A DNA stretch of 13,895 nucleotides from positions 1-13,895 of the forward strand of contig CAZYJD010000052.1 in assembly GCA_964647785.1 (NCBI GenBank), in the 5' to 3' direction. Below are positions 7,122 through 13,895 of this stretch, piece by piece. Position 1 is the stretch's first letter. The number at the start of each line of letters is the position of its first letter. Under the pieces are notes generated by a model. The model saw only the letters and a program-made list of their open reading frames with translations. It did no database searches and was not told the DNA's origin. The stretch is from CAZYJD01 sp964647785 (lineage in GTDB: Bacteria; Bacteroidota; Bacteroidia; NS11-12g; UBA9320). A program made the translations under genes and the position numbers.

Positions 7122-7601
7122 ATGCAAATTAACAAGCACAAAGTAGTAGGCATCAACTACGTATTAAAAGACGATGCAGGCGTAATTCTCGATCAAAGCA
7201 AAGATGGGCAACCACTCTATTACATACAGGGAATTGGCAACCTAATTCCTGGATTAGAAGAAGAACTTGAAGGAAAAGCTGCCGGAGATGTTTTGAATGT
7301 GAGCATCGCTCCTGAAAAAGCATATGGCATTAAAAATGAGGAGCTAATTCAACAAGTGCCACTTGAAGCCTTCGGAGGACAAGAAGTAAAACCTGGCATG
7401 CAATTCACTGCCAACAACGGAGATAATCAATACAACGTGGTGGTAACTGCTGTAAGCGATAGCAATGTAACCGTAGATGCCAACCACCCATTGGCTGGAG
7501 CCACCCTTCACTTTGATGTAGAGGTGAAAGACGTTCGCGAAGCCACCTCAGACGAGCTCGACCATGGTCATGTTCATGGTCCAGGTGGTCACGCCCACTA
7601 A
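7122..7601 (+). CDS. slyD: SlyD-like FKBP-type peptidyl-prolyl isomerase
   Basis: A 159-residue FKBP-fold protein that speeds cis-trans isomerisation of Xaa-Pro bonds and acts as a chaperone. The split FKBP domain is present: residues 1-70 contain VGINYVLKDDAGVILDQS, the GIGNLIPGLEEELEGKAAGD flap segment and APEKAYG. The insert-in-flap chaperone domain covers about 75-120, and NHPLAGATLHFDVEVKDVRE (121-140) closes the fold. This split layout is the SlyD hallmark. The C-terminal tail DHGHVHGPGGHAH carries His at 148, 150, 152, 157 and 159. This resembles the nickel-binding tail of E. coli SlyD but is shorter and lacks Cys, so metal binding is plausible but unproven. No signal peptide, so cytoplasmic. 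ATG start. Its stop overlaps the stop of the facing gene. Confidence 0.93.
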   Translation: MQINKHKVVGINYVLKDDAGVILDQSKDGQPLYYIQGIGNLIPGLEEELEGKAAGDVLNVSIAPEKAYGIKNEELIQQVPLEAFGGQEVKPGMQFTANNGDNQYNVVVTAVSDSNVTVDANHPLAGATLHFDVEVKDVREATSDELDHGHVHGPGGHAH

Positions 7602-8632
7602 TTCTGTACAAGAACTTTCTTGACGTATTGCCGACCGCTTTCGGTGCTTAGAATGATTACATACATTCCATTCGACCAATGAGAGCAATCGATTTGGCAT
7701 TGATTTCCAGAAAGTCTAAAATCCAGGGAAGTGATTCCTGAACCAACATTAAAACGTTGAACTTCACGAATGGGCTCCCCTGGATTGAATTCAATATAAA
7801 ACTGTTCGGAAGCAGGTTGTGGGTGAACCATCATGTCATAAGCTGTACTTTCCAAGATGCTGTTCGGCTTCGGGTCAGAATAAAAAATGATCATTCCACC
7901 ACGGCTGGTATCCGCATCCGAATTCCAGTTGGTGAGTCTGGCCATGATCAAAACGCCGTTGAAACCATTATTGGTTCCATCCGATGCATACCAAACCCAA
8001 TATTCCTCATTTGAACGGGTCCAAAAGCTATCAGTGAAAGAACTATCAAAAAACTGAACTTCTCTTTTGGTGAGAATGGCATCTTCAAAAAGGTGATCAG
8101 GCAAATAGAGATCTGAGCTTCGGAGGTACTTCTGTTTCATTTGCACAATGAAAGTATCACCTTCTGACAGCCATTTACCTGAACCGTGCGACGTATGTAA
8201 AAAACTGTCTCCTTCTTCAAAAGGAAATTGCAAAACTTTCAATGGCTCCCCTTTGAAATCCATATAGTTGCCATTGTACCAGCGTCCTATTTCGTAAACC
8301 CCGTTATCATTCAAATTGTAATAAACATTTAAACCTGCCGCGCTTGAAAAAACCTCATGAGCATTTGGAAATCGCAGGAAGCCGGGACTGTTTTGAGAAG
8401 CAATAAACTCGCCACTCCAGGTGGTCATGTAACCCTCGTTGCTCAGCCTATTGAATTGCCAATCAGCAGCAGTATCAATTGTTTCCAATGCAACGATAGA
8501 ACTTGAGTAGCGGTATTGGGCATATCGCAGTGAATCAAAATCTGTTTTATTGATGGACGGAAGTTGAGCCGATACCTTATGAGAGACACCCCAGGATAAG
8601 AATGAAAGCAAGATGAAGTAAACCTTTTTCAT
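7598..8632 (-). CDS. exported protein with type IX secretion sorting domain
   Basis: A 344-residue secreted protein starting at the ATG at 8632 (MKKVYFILLSFLSWG), which gives a clean signal peptide ending near VSAQ. A start 12 residues earlier is possible but would bury the signal. The last 80 or so residues (from about YDMMVHPQPASEQFYIEF to VKKVLVQN) have the form of a T9SS type A C-terminal sorting domain: a P-N-P-like turn (here HPQPAS), a LDFRLSG strand, a WSNGMYVIIL strand and a terminal KKVLV. This directs export by the Por/Gld machinery, often with surface attachment. I do not recognise the domain between, which is rich in Trp, Tyr, Ser and Phe with no obvious catalytic motif. It converges on the SlyD-like gene with overlapping stop codons. 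Encoded alone, 108 bases behind the channel gene on the same strand. Confidence 0.85.
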   Translation of the reverse strand: MKKVYFILLSFLSWGVSHKVSAQLPSINKTDFDSLRYAQYRYSSSIVALETIDTAADWQFNRLSNEGYMTTWSGEFIASQNSPGFLRFPNAHEVFSSAAGLNVYYNLNDNGVYEIGRWYNGNYMDFKGEPLKVLQFPFEEGDSFLHTSHGSGKWLSEGDTFIVQMKQKYLRSSDLYLPDHLFEDAILTKREVQFFDSSFTDSFWTRSNEEYWVWYASDGTNNGFNGVLIMARLTNWNSDADTSRGGMIIFYSDPKPNSILESTAYDMMVHPQPASEQFYIEFNPGEPIREVQRFNVGSGITSLDFRLSGNQCQIDCSHWSNGMYVIILSTESGRQYVKKVLVQN

Positions 8633-8740
8633 GGTAGCAATTTCGGACAAAAACAGTGCTGCCTTCATCCATAGAATGTCATCAATTTAATCAAACCAAA
8701 AAAATTGACAATCAGATGAATTGTGCAATATGTAGGAATC

Positions 8741-9562
8741 TCAGGCGAGTTTGGCTCCGCACCTCCTACAAAAATCCGCATCACTTCCATGCCCATCAGC
8801 GCTGCACTGCTGACAGGTGATACGACGACTGCTTTGGCTCATTTCAACCGACACAATGCCCGTTGGTACTGCAATAACGGCATAGCCTAAAATCATCAGT
8901 GCGGCACTGAGAAACTGCCCCAGTGGCGTTTGAGGCGCTATATCTCCATAGCCGACCGTGGTGAGTGTTACGATCGCCCAATAGATACTCCTCGGAATGC
9001 TCGTGAATCCTGCCTCCGGACTTTCAATGACATACATGAGCGTACCCATCACGATGACCACGGCCAACACAATACCGAAGAAAACTATGATCTTGGCACT
9101 GCTTCTGCGCACCGCTATGCCAAGGCCCTGAGCCTCCTGCATAAAACTGGTTAATCGCAATACCCTAAAAATTCTCAGCAGTCGAACAATTCTCAGAATC
9201 CTGAAGAATTGAGGCCCATGAATGAAAATCGCCAAGTATGAAGGTAAGGTACTGAGCAAATCAATGATGCCCCAAAAACTGAAGATGTACGCTCTCGGAC
9301 TTGGGCTTACCATGATGCGAATGATGTATTCCAAGGTGAATATCACCGTGAAGAAATATTCAAGCCACAAAAGTTCAGCTGAAAATTCGACTTGTAACTC
9401 ATTGACGCTTTCAGCCATGACGACTAAAACACTTAAAAAAATTGCCCAAAGTAAAATCACATCAAACCTTCGGCCTTCTTTCGTTTCAGCACCAAAAATG
9501 ATTTCGTGCCAAAGTTCTTTCCAGGAATGATGTTGTTGCTCTTTTACCGATGGATAAGACAT
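8741..9562 (-). CDS. voltage-gated potassium-type ion channel with zinc-ribbon tail
   Basis: A 273-residue six-helix channel subunit (ion transport family, PF00520), expected to form a K+-selective tetramer in the inner membrane. S1 lies near residues 33-51, S2 near 64-85 and S3 near 94-114. S4 (118-140) carries Arg at every third position from 121 to 136, the classical voltage sensor. After S5 (157-179) the pore helix leads to the filter TLTTVGYGD (TVGYGD at 202-207), then S6 (215-238). The C-terminus is unusual: CQQC...CRRC (Cys250, 253, 265, 268) forms a zinc ribbon ending GAKLA. This cytoplasmic tail may help assembly. No KTN or cyclic-nucleotide domain is present. ATG start, preceded by a perfect TAnnTTTG element 5 bases upstream. 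Monocistronic by context. Confidence 0.93.
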   Translation of the reverse strand: MSYPSVKEQQHHSWKELWHEIIFGAETKEGRRFDVILLWAIFLSVLVVMAESVNELQVEFSAELLWLEYFFTVIFTLEYIIRIMVSPSPRAYIFSFWGIIDLLSTLPSYLAIFIHGPQFFRILRIVRLLRIFRVLRLTSFMQEAQGLGIAVRRSSAKIIVFFGIVLAVVIVMGTLMYVIESPEAGFTSIPRSIYWAIVTLTTVGYGDIAPQTPLGQFLSAALMILGYAVIAVPTGIVSVEMSQSSRRITCQQCSADGHGSDADFCRRCGAKLA

Positions 9563-9567
9563 GTATT

Positions 9568-9575
9568 CAAATGTA
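9568..9575 (-). promoter_or_regulatory. perfect -7 element just before the channel gene
   Basis: TACATTTG on the minus strand is an exact match to the Bacteroidota TAnnTTTG -7 element. Only 5 bases (AATAC) separate it from the channel ATG at 9562. If functional, transcription would begin at or next to the ATG, giving a leaderless or nearly leaderless mRNA. No clear TTG -33 element was found, which lowers confidence. Confidence 0.4.
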
Positions 9576-9669
9576 AATCATCCCTGCCTTTAAAGCTAAA
9601 AGTATTCATGAAGGCCTGAAACCACATAACTTAAAGCGATCAATTCGGGATTTTTGTATCGTTTTTAAC

Positions 9670-9677
9670 TATACTTG
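9670..9677 (+). promoter_or_regulatory. candidate promoter -7 element for the KamA-family gene
   Basis: TATACTTG followed by C has one mismatch to TAnnTTTG. It lies in the divergent gap between the channel and the radical SAM gene. A TTTTTG run ends 13 bases upstream, closer than the standard -33 spacing. If it is used, the message carries a leader of about 165 bases before the ATG at 9848. Confidence 0.35.
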
Positions 9678-9692
9678 CAACGTTCGGTGCCA

Positions 9693-9777
9693 AAGCAGCC
9701 ATTGGTTGCTTCTATGTTGCACTCCGTTCACGGTAGAGTTACAACCATAGGGTTGTTCTCGATATCCTCCGGAACGG
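9693..9777 (+). promoter_or_regulatory. possible structured leader of the KamA-family gene
   Basis: Three inverted repeats lie between the candidate promoter and the gene. AAGCAGCC/GGTTGCTT (9693-9700 with 9704-9711) is an 8-pair stem with one G-U pair and a 3-base loop. ACAACC/GGTTGT (9741-9746 with 9751-9756) has the 4-base loop ATAG. CCGTTC/GAACGG (9724-9729 with 9772-9777) encloses the second stem. No T-run follows, so it is not an intrinsic terminator. I recognise no known riboswitch. The 285-base gap 9563-9847 otherwise holds only the promoter candidates and a weak 45-codon open frame. Confidence 0.25.
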
Positions 9778-9847
9778 TCGACTTCGATTCATGGTCGTAT
9801 CAAGTGCTTTTGACGCTGAACAATTTTGTGATTTTAACCCCCTGTGC

Positions 9848-11188
9848 ATGAAGTACAAAACCTACTCTTTAAGAAATTTTACAGATATCCCCCAAGTACA
9901 ACATTATTTGAGCCCTGAAGAGATTGAGGCCATACAAGTGGTTGGAAATGTTCTTCCCTTCAAAGTCAACAACTATGTGGTGGATGAACTCATCAATTGG
10001 GACCGTGTGCCCGAGGACCCCATTTTTCAACTGACCTTTCCTCAAAAGGAGATGTTGTCAGAAGTTCATTTCAAAGAAATGCAAGAAGCTCTTCAAAATG
10101 ACTACAGCAAACCCGAGCTCAGTCTCATAGCCAATAAAATAAGATACGAGTTAAACCCCCACCCGGCTGGGCAGGCTGGTAATGTTCCCGAACTGGATGA
10201 ACATAAACTCACGGGCATTCAGCACAAATACCGAGAAACAGCTTTATTTTTCCCTAGCAACAGCCAAACCTGCCATGCCTATTGCACGTTTTGTTTTCGT
10301 TGGCCGCAATTTGTGGGGATCGATGAATTGAAGTTTGCAATGAAAGAAACAGACTTGCTCATTGAATACCTGCAAAGGAACCCGCAGATTACCGATGTTC
10401 TTTTCACCGGAGGCGATCCCATGGTCATGTCTGCAAAGAAATTTGCTGAATACATACAGCCACTTCTCGATGCCAATCTTCCGAACCTGCGCAACATTCG
10501 CATAGGCACAAAGGCTTTGGGCTATTGGCCGTATCGGTTCACAACAGATCGCGATGCCGATGAAATGATTGCTCTCTTTGAGAAAATCAGGCAGCGTGGA
10601 ATACATTTGGCTTTCATGGCCCATTTTAATCATTCCAATGAGCTTAAGACTGCGGCAGTGCAGGAGGCCATCGAAAGGATTCTGAGCTCAGGCGCCGTTA
10701 TTCGCACGCAATCGCCGGTGATGAAACACATCAACGACAAATCTGCAGAATGGGCTGAAATGTGGAAGACTCAAGTTAAATTGGGATTGATCCCCTACTA
10801 TATGTTTGTTGCACGCGATACCGGTGCACAAGACTACTTTGCCGTCAGTCTCGAAGATTGTTGGAAATTGTTCAGGGGTGCCTATCAACAAGTGAGCGGT
10901 ATTTGCCGAACTGTTCGAGGGCCAAGCATGTCGGCAGATCCAGGAAAAGTAGAAGTTTTGGGAGTGGTTGAAGTGAATGGACAAAAGGCATTCAATCTGA
11001 GATTTATTCAGGGCAGAAACCCTGATTGGGTGGGTCAACCATTTTTCGCTACTTATGATCCAGATGCCATTTGGCTAGATGATCTAAAACCCTTAAACGG
11101 AGACTCCTTCTTTTTTGAAGAAGAGAAAGAAGGCACAGAATCAATGAGGCAGGAAGAGGTCATGGAATTTTCAGACACGAACGTCTGA
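9848..11188 (+). CDS. KamA-family radical SAM protein (lysine 2,3-aminomutase-like)
   Basis: A 446-residue radical S-adenosylmethionine enzyme related to lysine 2,3-aminomutase and EpmB. The iron-sulfur motif is CHAYCTFCF (Cys142, Cys146, Cys149, spaced CX3CX2C). FTGGDP (186-191) is the SAM-binding GGD motif. HLAFMAHFNHSNEL, VIRTQSPVMKHIND and LGLIPYYMF follow the family barrel strands. Where lysine 2,3-aminomutase has the glycine-rich segment with the PLP lysine (APGGGGK), this protein has only MSADPGKVEV around Lys367, so cofactor use is uncertain. The C-terminus differs from KamA and ends in an acidic tail. I chose the ATG at 9848 (MKYKTYSLRNF), which I believe matches Bacteroidota homologues. 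An ATG at 9791 would add 19 unconvincing residues. The substrate cannot be named. The gene stands alone and converges on the receptor gene, 37 bases away. Confidence 0.88.
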   Translation: MKYKTYSLRNFTDIPQVQHYLSPEEIEAIQVVGNVLPFKVNNYVVDELINWDRVPEDPIFQLTFPQKEMLSEVHFKEMQEALQNDYSKPELSLIANKIRYELNPHPAGQAGNVPELDEHKLTGIQHKYRETALFFPSNSQTCHAYCTFCFRWPQFVGIDELKFAMKETDLLIEYLQRNPQITDVLFTGGDPMVMSAKKFAEYIQPLLDANLPNLRNIRIGTKALGYWPYRFTTDRDADEMIALFEKIRQRGIHLAFMAHFNHSNELKTAAVQEAIERILSSGAVIRTQSPVMKHINDKSAEWAEMWKTQVKLGLIPYYMFVARDTGAQDYFAVSLEDCWKLFRGAYQQVSGICRTVRGPSMSADPGKVEVLGVVEVNGQKAFNLRFIQGRNPDWVGQPFFATYDPDAIWLDDLKPLNGDSFFFEEEKEGTESMRQEEVMEFSDTNV

Positions 11189-11225
11189 TTAAGATCCCCG
11201 ATCCTACGGAGATAATTCTATGCTC

Positions 11226-13538
11226 CTATCCTTCCTCTTTATTCTTCTCAATTGGGGTCCAACGGAGACCCAAAAAGAACATTCTACCGAACACAGGGCC
11301 CCATATCATGCTGGAGTCGAAATAAGGACTGTTTCCGGTTTCCCCTACGATTGCTCGAGGAATTCTAAAATTCAATAGATTCTCAGCTCCAAAGTACAAC
11401 TCCGTTCTTTTTTTCCAGCTTTTGCTAATCTGTGCATGTGCAAGTGGGTATGGATCTGTCCAATTCCTCAGGCGATATGCCTCAGGGCTGTTTCCAGTAT
11501 AAGGCATTCTGGATCTGCCAAAGTACTGTAAAGTAAAATCGAACATCCAATTATTTTTGGTGGTATAGGCTGCATTAAGGAATGTTCTGTGCAACGAAAC
11601 AACAGACTTAATCAAATACTCCCTGCGATAATCCGTGCGAATTTCATGGTAGCGATAAGCCGCATGCAACTCGAACCTTCTCATCGGTTCCCAATTCCAT
11701 TCCACTTGAAAGGCATGCGCCCTGCTATTTCCATTCAGCATGTACAAATGAAGTTCGCGAGAACTTTCATACCAATCGGCTACCACTTGTTGCTCAAAAT
11801 CTGTAAAAAAGTAATCCAGTTGCAGGTTTCCTTCCCTGAACAACCATTTGAAGTTTCGCTGTATACTAATGCCGTAATTATTGGCTATTTCCTGTTCCAG
11901 GCCATAGGGAAGAGAAGAATTCACACGGTATAGTATCCAACGCCTATTGCTTGCCAATGCGCCAAAATTGTCGGTGAATACTGAAGGACTTTGGATCCCT
12001 CTCCCGGCGGAAGCTCTCAATACAGTTTTAGGCAAGAACTCCCAACGGAAATGCGCTCTGGGAGCGAGAAAGGTGCGTTCAAACAAAAGGTTTCTTCCCG
12101 CGTACATTCCATAAGAAAAGTTCATTTTCTCCGAAGCTGATTTCCAGCTGTATTCAGCAAATGCACCATAAACCTGCTCTTGCCGATCGAAGTCTAGAGG
12201 TTCCCACGGGAATCTTGGATGCGAGAACACGATATCGCCAAAAACATTTTCCATACTCGTTTCAACCCACATATTCGGTCCCATCTTGAAAGTATGGCGT
12301 TCTTCAGAGTCTGAAATCTGATAAATAAAATTGAGATAGAAGCGATTCTGGACACCCGACCAATTTGTGGTTCGGAAACGGCTGTCGTTTGTGTAATGGC
12401 TAAATTGTGTTTGCAAACCGAAACTCTGCAGGTTTTTCTCACCAAAAACCCGTCCGGCCTTGAGGAAAGCATCGAATGATTCCTGATTCTGATCAACAGG
12501 AAAATTAGATGTAAGAATATCCTGAGGCCATATCCTCTCCTTCACAAAATTCATGTCCCCTGCCCTCTTTTTGTCATTCACATAATGCACCGAGAGCATA
12601 CCTTCATAGCCATTGTCTCCCTGATACTTCCAGCGATTTAAAACATTGAATTGCTGCCCTACCGGCATATCTGAAAATCCATCCTTATTCATATCCCAGG
12701 CCATTGGTCGCGCATTTCCATGGAGGAAGACCGCTGTGCTCAATTGATCATTCACGGAAGCAGCCCCAATGAGGTTCAATTCCGTTCGGAGCCCTTGATT
12801 CGAGTAGATATTCACAAACAGTGGATCTGCATTTTCGGGCTTCTTTAGCTCCACATTGATATGGCCGCTGATACTTTCAGGACCACTGGTAACCGGTCCT
12901 GCACCTTTGGTTAGCTGAATACCTGAGAGCCATTGACCGGGAATGAATGCCATGCCGTTTGCTCCGCTGAAGCCTCTGAACACCGGGATGAGTTCACGAG
13001 TGATGAGCGCGTATTTACCTGCCAGTCCTAACATTTCAATGCGACGCGCACCGGTTAGGGCATCGGAATAACTGATATCTACTGCAGGTGTATTTTCAAA
13101 GCTCTCAGCCAAATTGCAACAAGGTGCTTTTCGCAAGGTTTTTTCTGTCAAATCTCGCGTTAAAGCAAGGCTTTGGACTTCAATTTTTTGGGCATCAATG
13201 CGAGCGGCTTTCACGAAGGTTTTCAGTTCTTGCTCCGGCTGCATTATAACCCTCAAGAATTGGGTATTCGCAAGAATGGTATCACGTTCATATCCAACAT
13301 ATTGAAATATGAGCCTATTATCTTGCTTGTTTTGTTGAATCGTGAAGCGCCCTTTTTCATCACTTTGTGTACCTGATGATTGATCGGCCCACCAAATATT
13401 GGCCATGTACAAGGGAATGGTATCCTTTCCCTCGAGTCCTAACACCACGCCATTTAAGCTTTGCGAGAAAGCCGATACTGGAGTAAGTAATAAGAGCAGC
13501 CATAGCAGGCTGCTCTTTTTGATCGATGTCTTTTTCAT
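11226..13538 (-). CDS. TonB-dependent receptor, probable metal uptake
   Basis: A 770-residue outer-membrane gated porin that imports a ligand using TonB energy. A signal peptide spans 1-25 (SAFSQ). A carboxypeptidase-regulatory-like domain follows (about 27-105, with SDEKGRFTI and FQYVGYERDTI). The plug covers about 125-235, with VDISYSDALTGARRIEMLGL, FIPGQWLSGIQLTKGAG and SGPESISGHINVELKKP. The barrel has alternating strands to the C-terminus, with a TonB-receptor style ENLLNFRIPRAI and a final strand RMFFLGLRW. The plug begins with a Cys doublet (APCCNLAESF, Cys140-141), which I recall as typical of a subfamily linked to HMA-domain genes. It starts 7 bases behind the HMA gene, so the two form an operon. 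The ligand is inferred to be a soft metal such as copper or its chelate, not proven. The full length is present. Confidence 0.93.
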   Translation of the reverse strand: MKKTSIKKSSLLWLLLLLTPVSAFSQSLNGVVLGLEGKDTIPLYMANIWWADQSSGTQSDEKGRFTIQQNKQDNRLIFQYVGYERDTILANTQFLRVIMQPEQELKTFVKAARIDAQKIEVQSLALTRDLTEKTLRKAPCCNLAESFENTPAVDISYSDALTGARRIEMLGLAGKYALITRELIPVFRGFSGANGMAFIPGQWLSGIQLTKGAGPVTSGPESISGHINVELKKPENADPLFVNIYSNQGLRTELNLIGAASVNDQLSTAVFLHGNARPMAWDMNKDGFSDMPVGQQFNVLNRWKYQGDNGYEGMLSVHYVNDKKRAGDMNFVKERIWPQDILTSNFPVDQNQESFDAFLKAGRVFGEKNLQSFGLQTQFSHYTNDSRFRTTNWSGVQNRFYLNFIYQISDSEERHTFKMGPNMWVETSMENVFGDIVFSHPRFPWEPLDFDRQEQVYGAFAEYSWKSASEKMNFSYGMYAGRNLLFERTFLAPRAHFRWEFLPKTVLRASAGRGIQSPSVFTDNFGALASNRRWILYRVNSSLPYGLEQEIANNYGISIQRNFKWLFREGNLQLDYFFTDFEQQVVADWYESSRELHLYMLNGNSRAHAFQVEWNWEPMRRFELHAAYRYHEIRTDYRREYLIKSVVSLHRTFLNAAYTTKNNWMFDFTLQYFGRSRMPYTGNSPEAYRLRNWTDPYPLAHAQISKSWKKRTELYFGAENLLNFRIPRAIVGETGNSPYFDSSMIWGPVFGRMFFLGLRWTPIEKNKEEG

Positions 13539-13545
13539 ATCAAAA

Positions 13546-13895
13546 TCAATGGGTGCACTGATCTTTACCTCTGTATTGGCAACACTTCATCAATTGATTA
13601 TACGCATGTTCAGGTGCTTTCAACTTTTCTGTATCATGTCCGGCTGATGCTAAAATTTGATGAATTTGATCTTCACTAAGCTTGCGAGTGTTGATCACAA
13701 CATACAGGTTTTTGGTATCCTTGTTCCAATCTGCCATGCGGACACCTTTCAAATCAAGCGCCCCTTCAATGCGCTCTTCACAACTGCCGCAACAACCGTA
13801 AACTGTTAAATTCAGTTCCTGGTATTTCGTGCTCTTTTGGGCATAGGATTTTAGTGATATGCTCGCCATTAAGAAGGCGAATAAAAAAATTGGTT
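13546..13895 (-). CDS. exported heavy-metal-associated (HMA) domain protein, 5' end beyond window
   Basis: A small HMA-fold metal-binding protein. Codons upstream of the internal ATG at 13869 stay open to the window edge and read PIFLFAFLMASISLKSYAQ, a signal-peptide core. The true start therefore lies outside, and the protein is periplasmic or membrane-bound, not cytosolic. The mature part has the ferredoxin-like pattern: strand LNLTVYG, metal loop GCCGSCEERIE (GxCxxC-like with an extra Cys), strand VRMADWNKDTKNLYVVI, helix SEDQIHQILASAGHDTEKL. A second Cys cluster closes the protein (MKCCQYRGKDQCTH). At least 116 residues are visible. It precedes the TonB-dependent receptor by 7 bases. Likely role: binding copper, mercury or a similar soft metal at the envelope together with the receptor. 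Confidence 0.88.
   Translation of the reverse strand, partial: PIFLFAFLMASISLKSYAQKSTKYQELNLTVYGCCGSCEERIEGALDLKGVRMADWNKDTKNLYVVINTRKLSEDQIHQILASAGHDTEKLKAPEHAYNQLMKCCQYRGKDQCTH

Noticed and set aside
9791..9847. Earlier ATG for the KamA-family protein adding 19 residues
   Set aside because: The added residues show no family pattern, while MKYKTYSLRNF at 9848 looks like the normal start of Bacteroidota homologues.
9714..9851. A 45-codon gene upstream of the KamA-family gene
   Set aside because: No recognisable features. An open frame of this length has a sizeable chance probability, and the ATGA overlap is forced by the Met-Lys start. Kept only as part of the leader finding.
10244..11038. 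Minus-strand open frames of 76-129 codons
   Set aside because: They are shadows of the KamA-family gene on the opposite strand; no family resemblance.
11189..11225. Bidirectional terminator between the KamA-family and receptor genes
   Set aside because: The 37-base gap has only 3-4 base inverted repeats and no T-run on either strand.

Overview
The window reads as ordinary chromosome from a member of the Bacteroidota, most likely Flavobacteriales. The evidence is a LytS-type sensor kinase, a DUF6438-like lipoprotein, a LolA-like carrier directly behind FtsK, a protein with a C-terminal type IX secretion sorting domain, a TonB-dependent receptor with an N-terminal carboxypeptidase-regulatory-like domain, and TAnnTTTG-type promoter elements with few Shine-Dalgarno sequences. 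Base composition looks uniform. I see no tRNA, rRNA, CRISPR array, insertion sequence or phage gene.

Layout. From 6217 down to 1, seven genes run leftward, tightly packed: a STAS-domain protein, ribonuclease Z, the DNA translocase FtsK, a LolA-like periplasmic carrier, a DUF6438-like lipoprotein, a small one-helix membrane protein, and a LytS-type histidine kinase cut by the left edge. Two junctions in this cluster are a TAA stop followed at once by an in-frame TTG start. At the ftsK-lolA junction only one codon lies between stop and ATG. The kinase has no ATG, GTG or TTG at its expected start. From 6282 rightward come a YdfG-type short-chain dehydrogenase and a SlyD-like prolyl isomerase. 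The isomerase meets a leftward T9SS-exported protein stop to stop. Next are a leftward voltage-gated potassium-type channel with a zinc-ribbon tail and a rightward KamA-family radical SAM enzyme with a possibly folded leader. The right end holds a leftward pair: an exported heavy-metal-associated (HMA) protein, whose start lies beyond the window, and a TonB-dependent receptor.

How the genes fit together. Most are housekeeping: chromosome segregation (FtsK), tRNA 3' processing (RNase Z), lipoprotein trafficking (LolA) and protein folding (SlyD). The HMA protein and receptor, 7 bases apart and both with conserved Cys doublets, look like one outer-membrane metal module, plausibly for copper or another soft metal. 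I find no clear undescribed multi-gene system. The points most worth a second look are the possible leaderless promoters, the unusual starts, the KamA homologue with a shortened cofactor loop, and the HMA-receptor pair.
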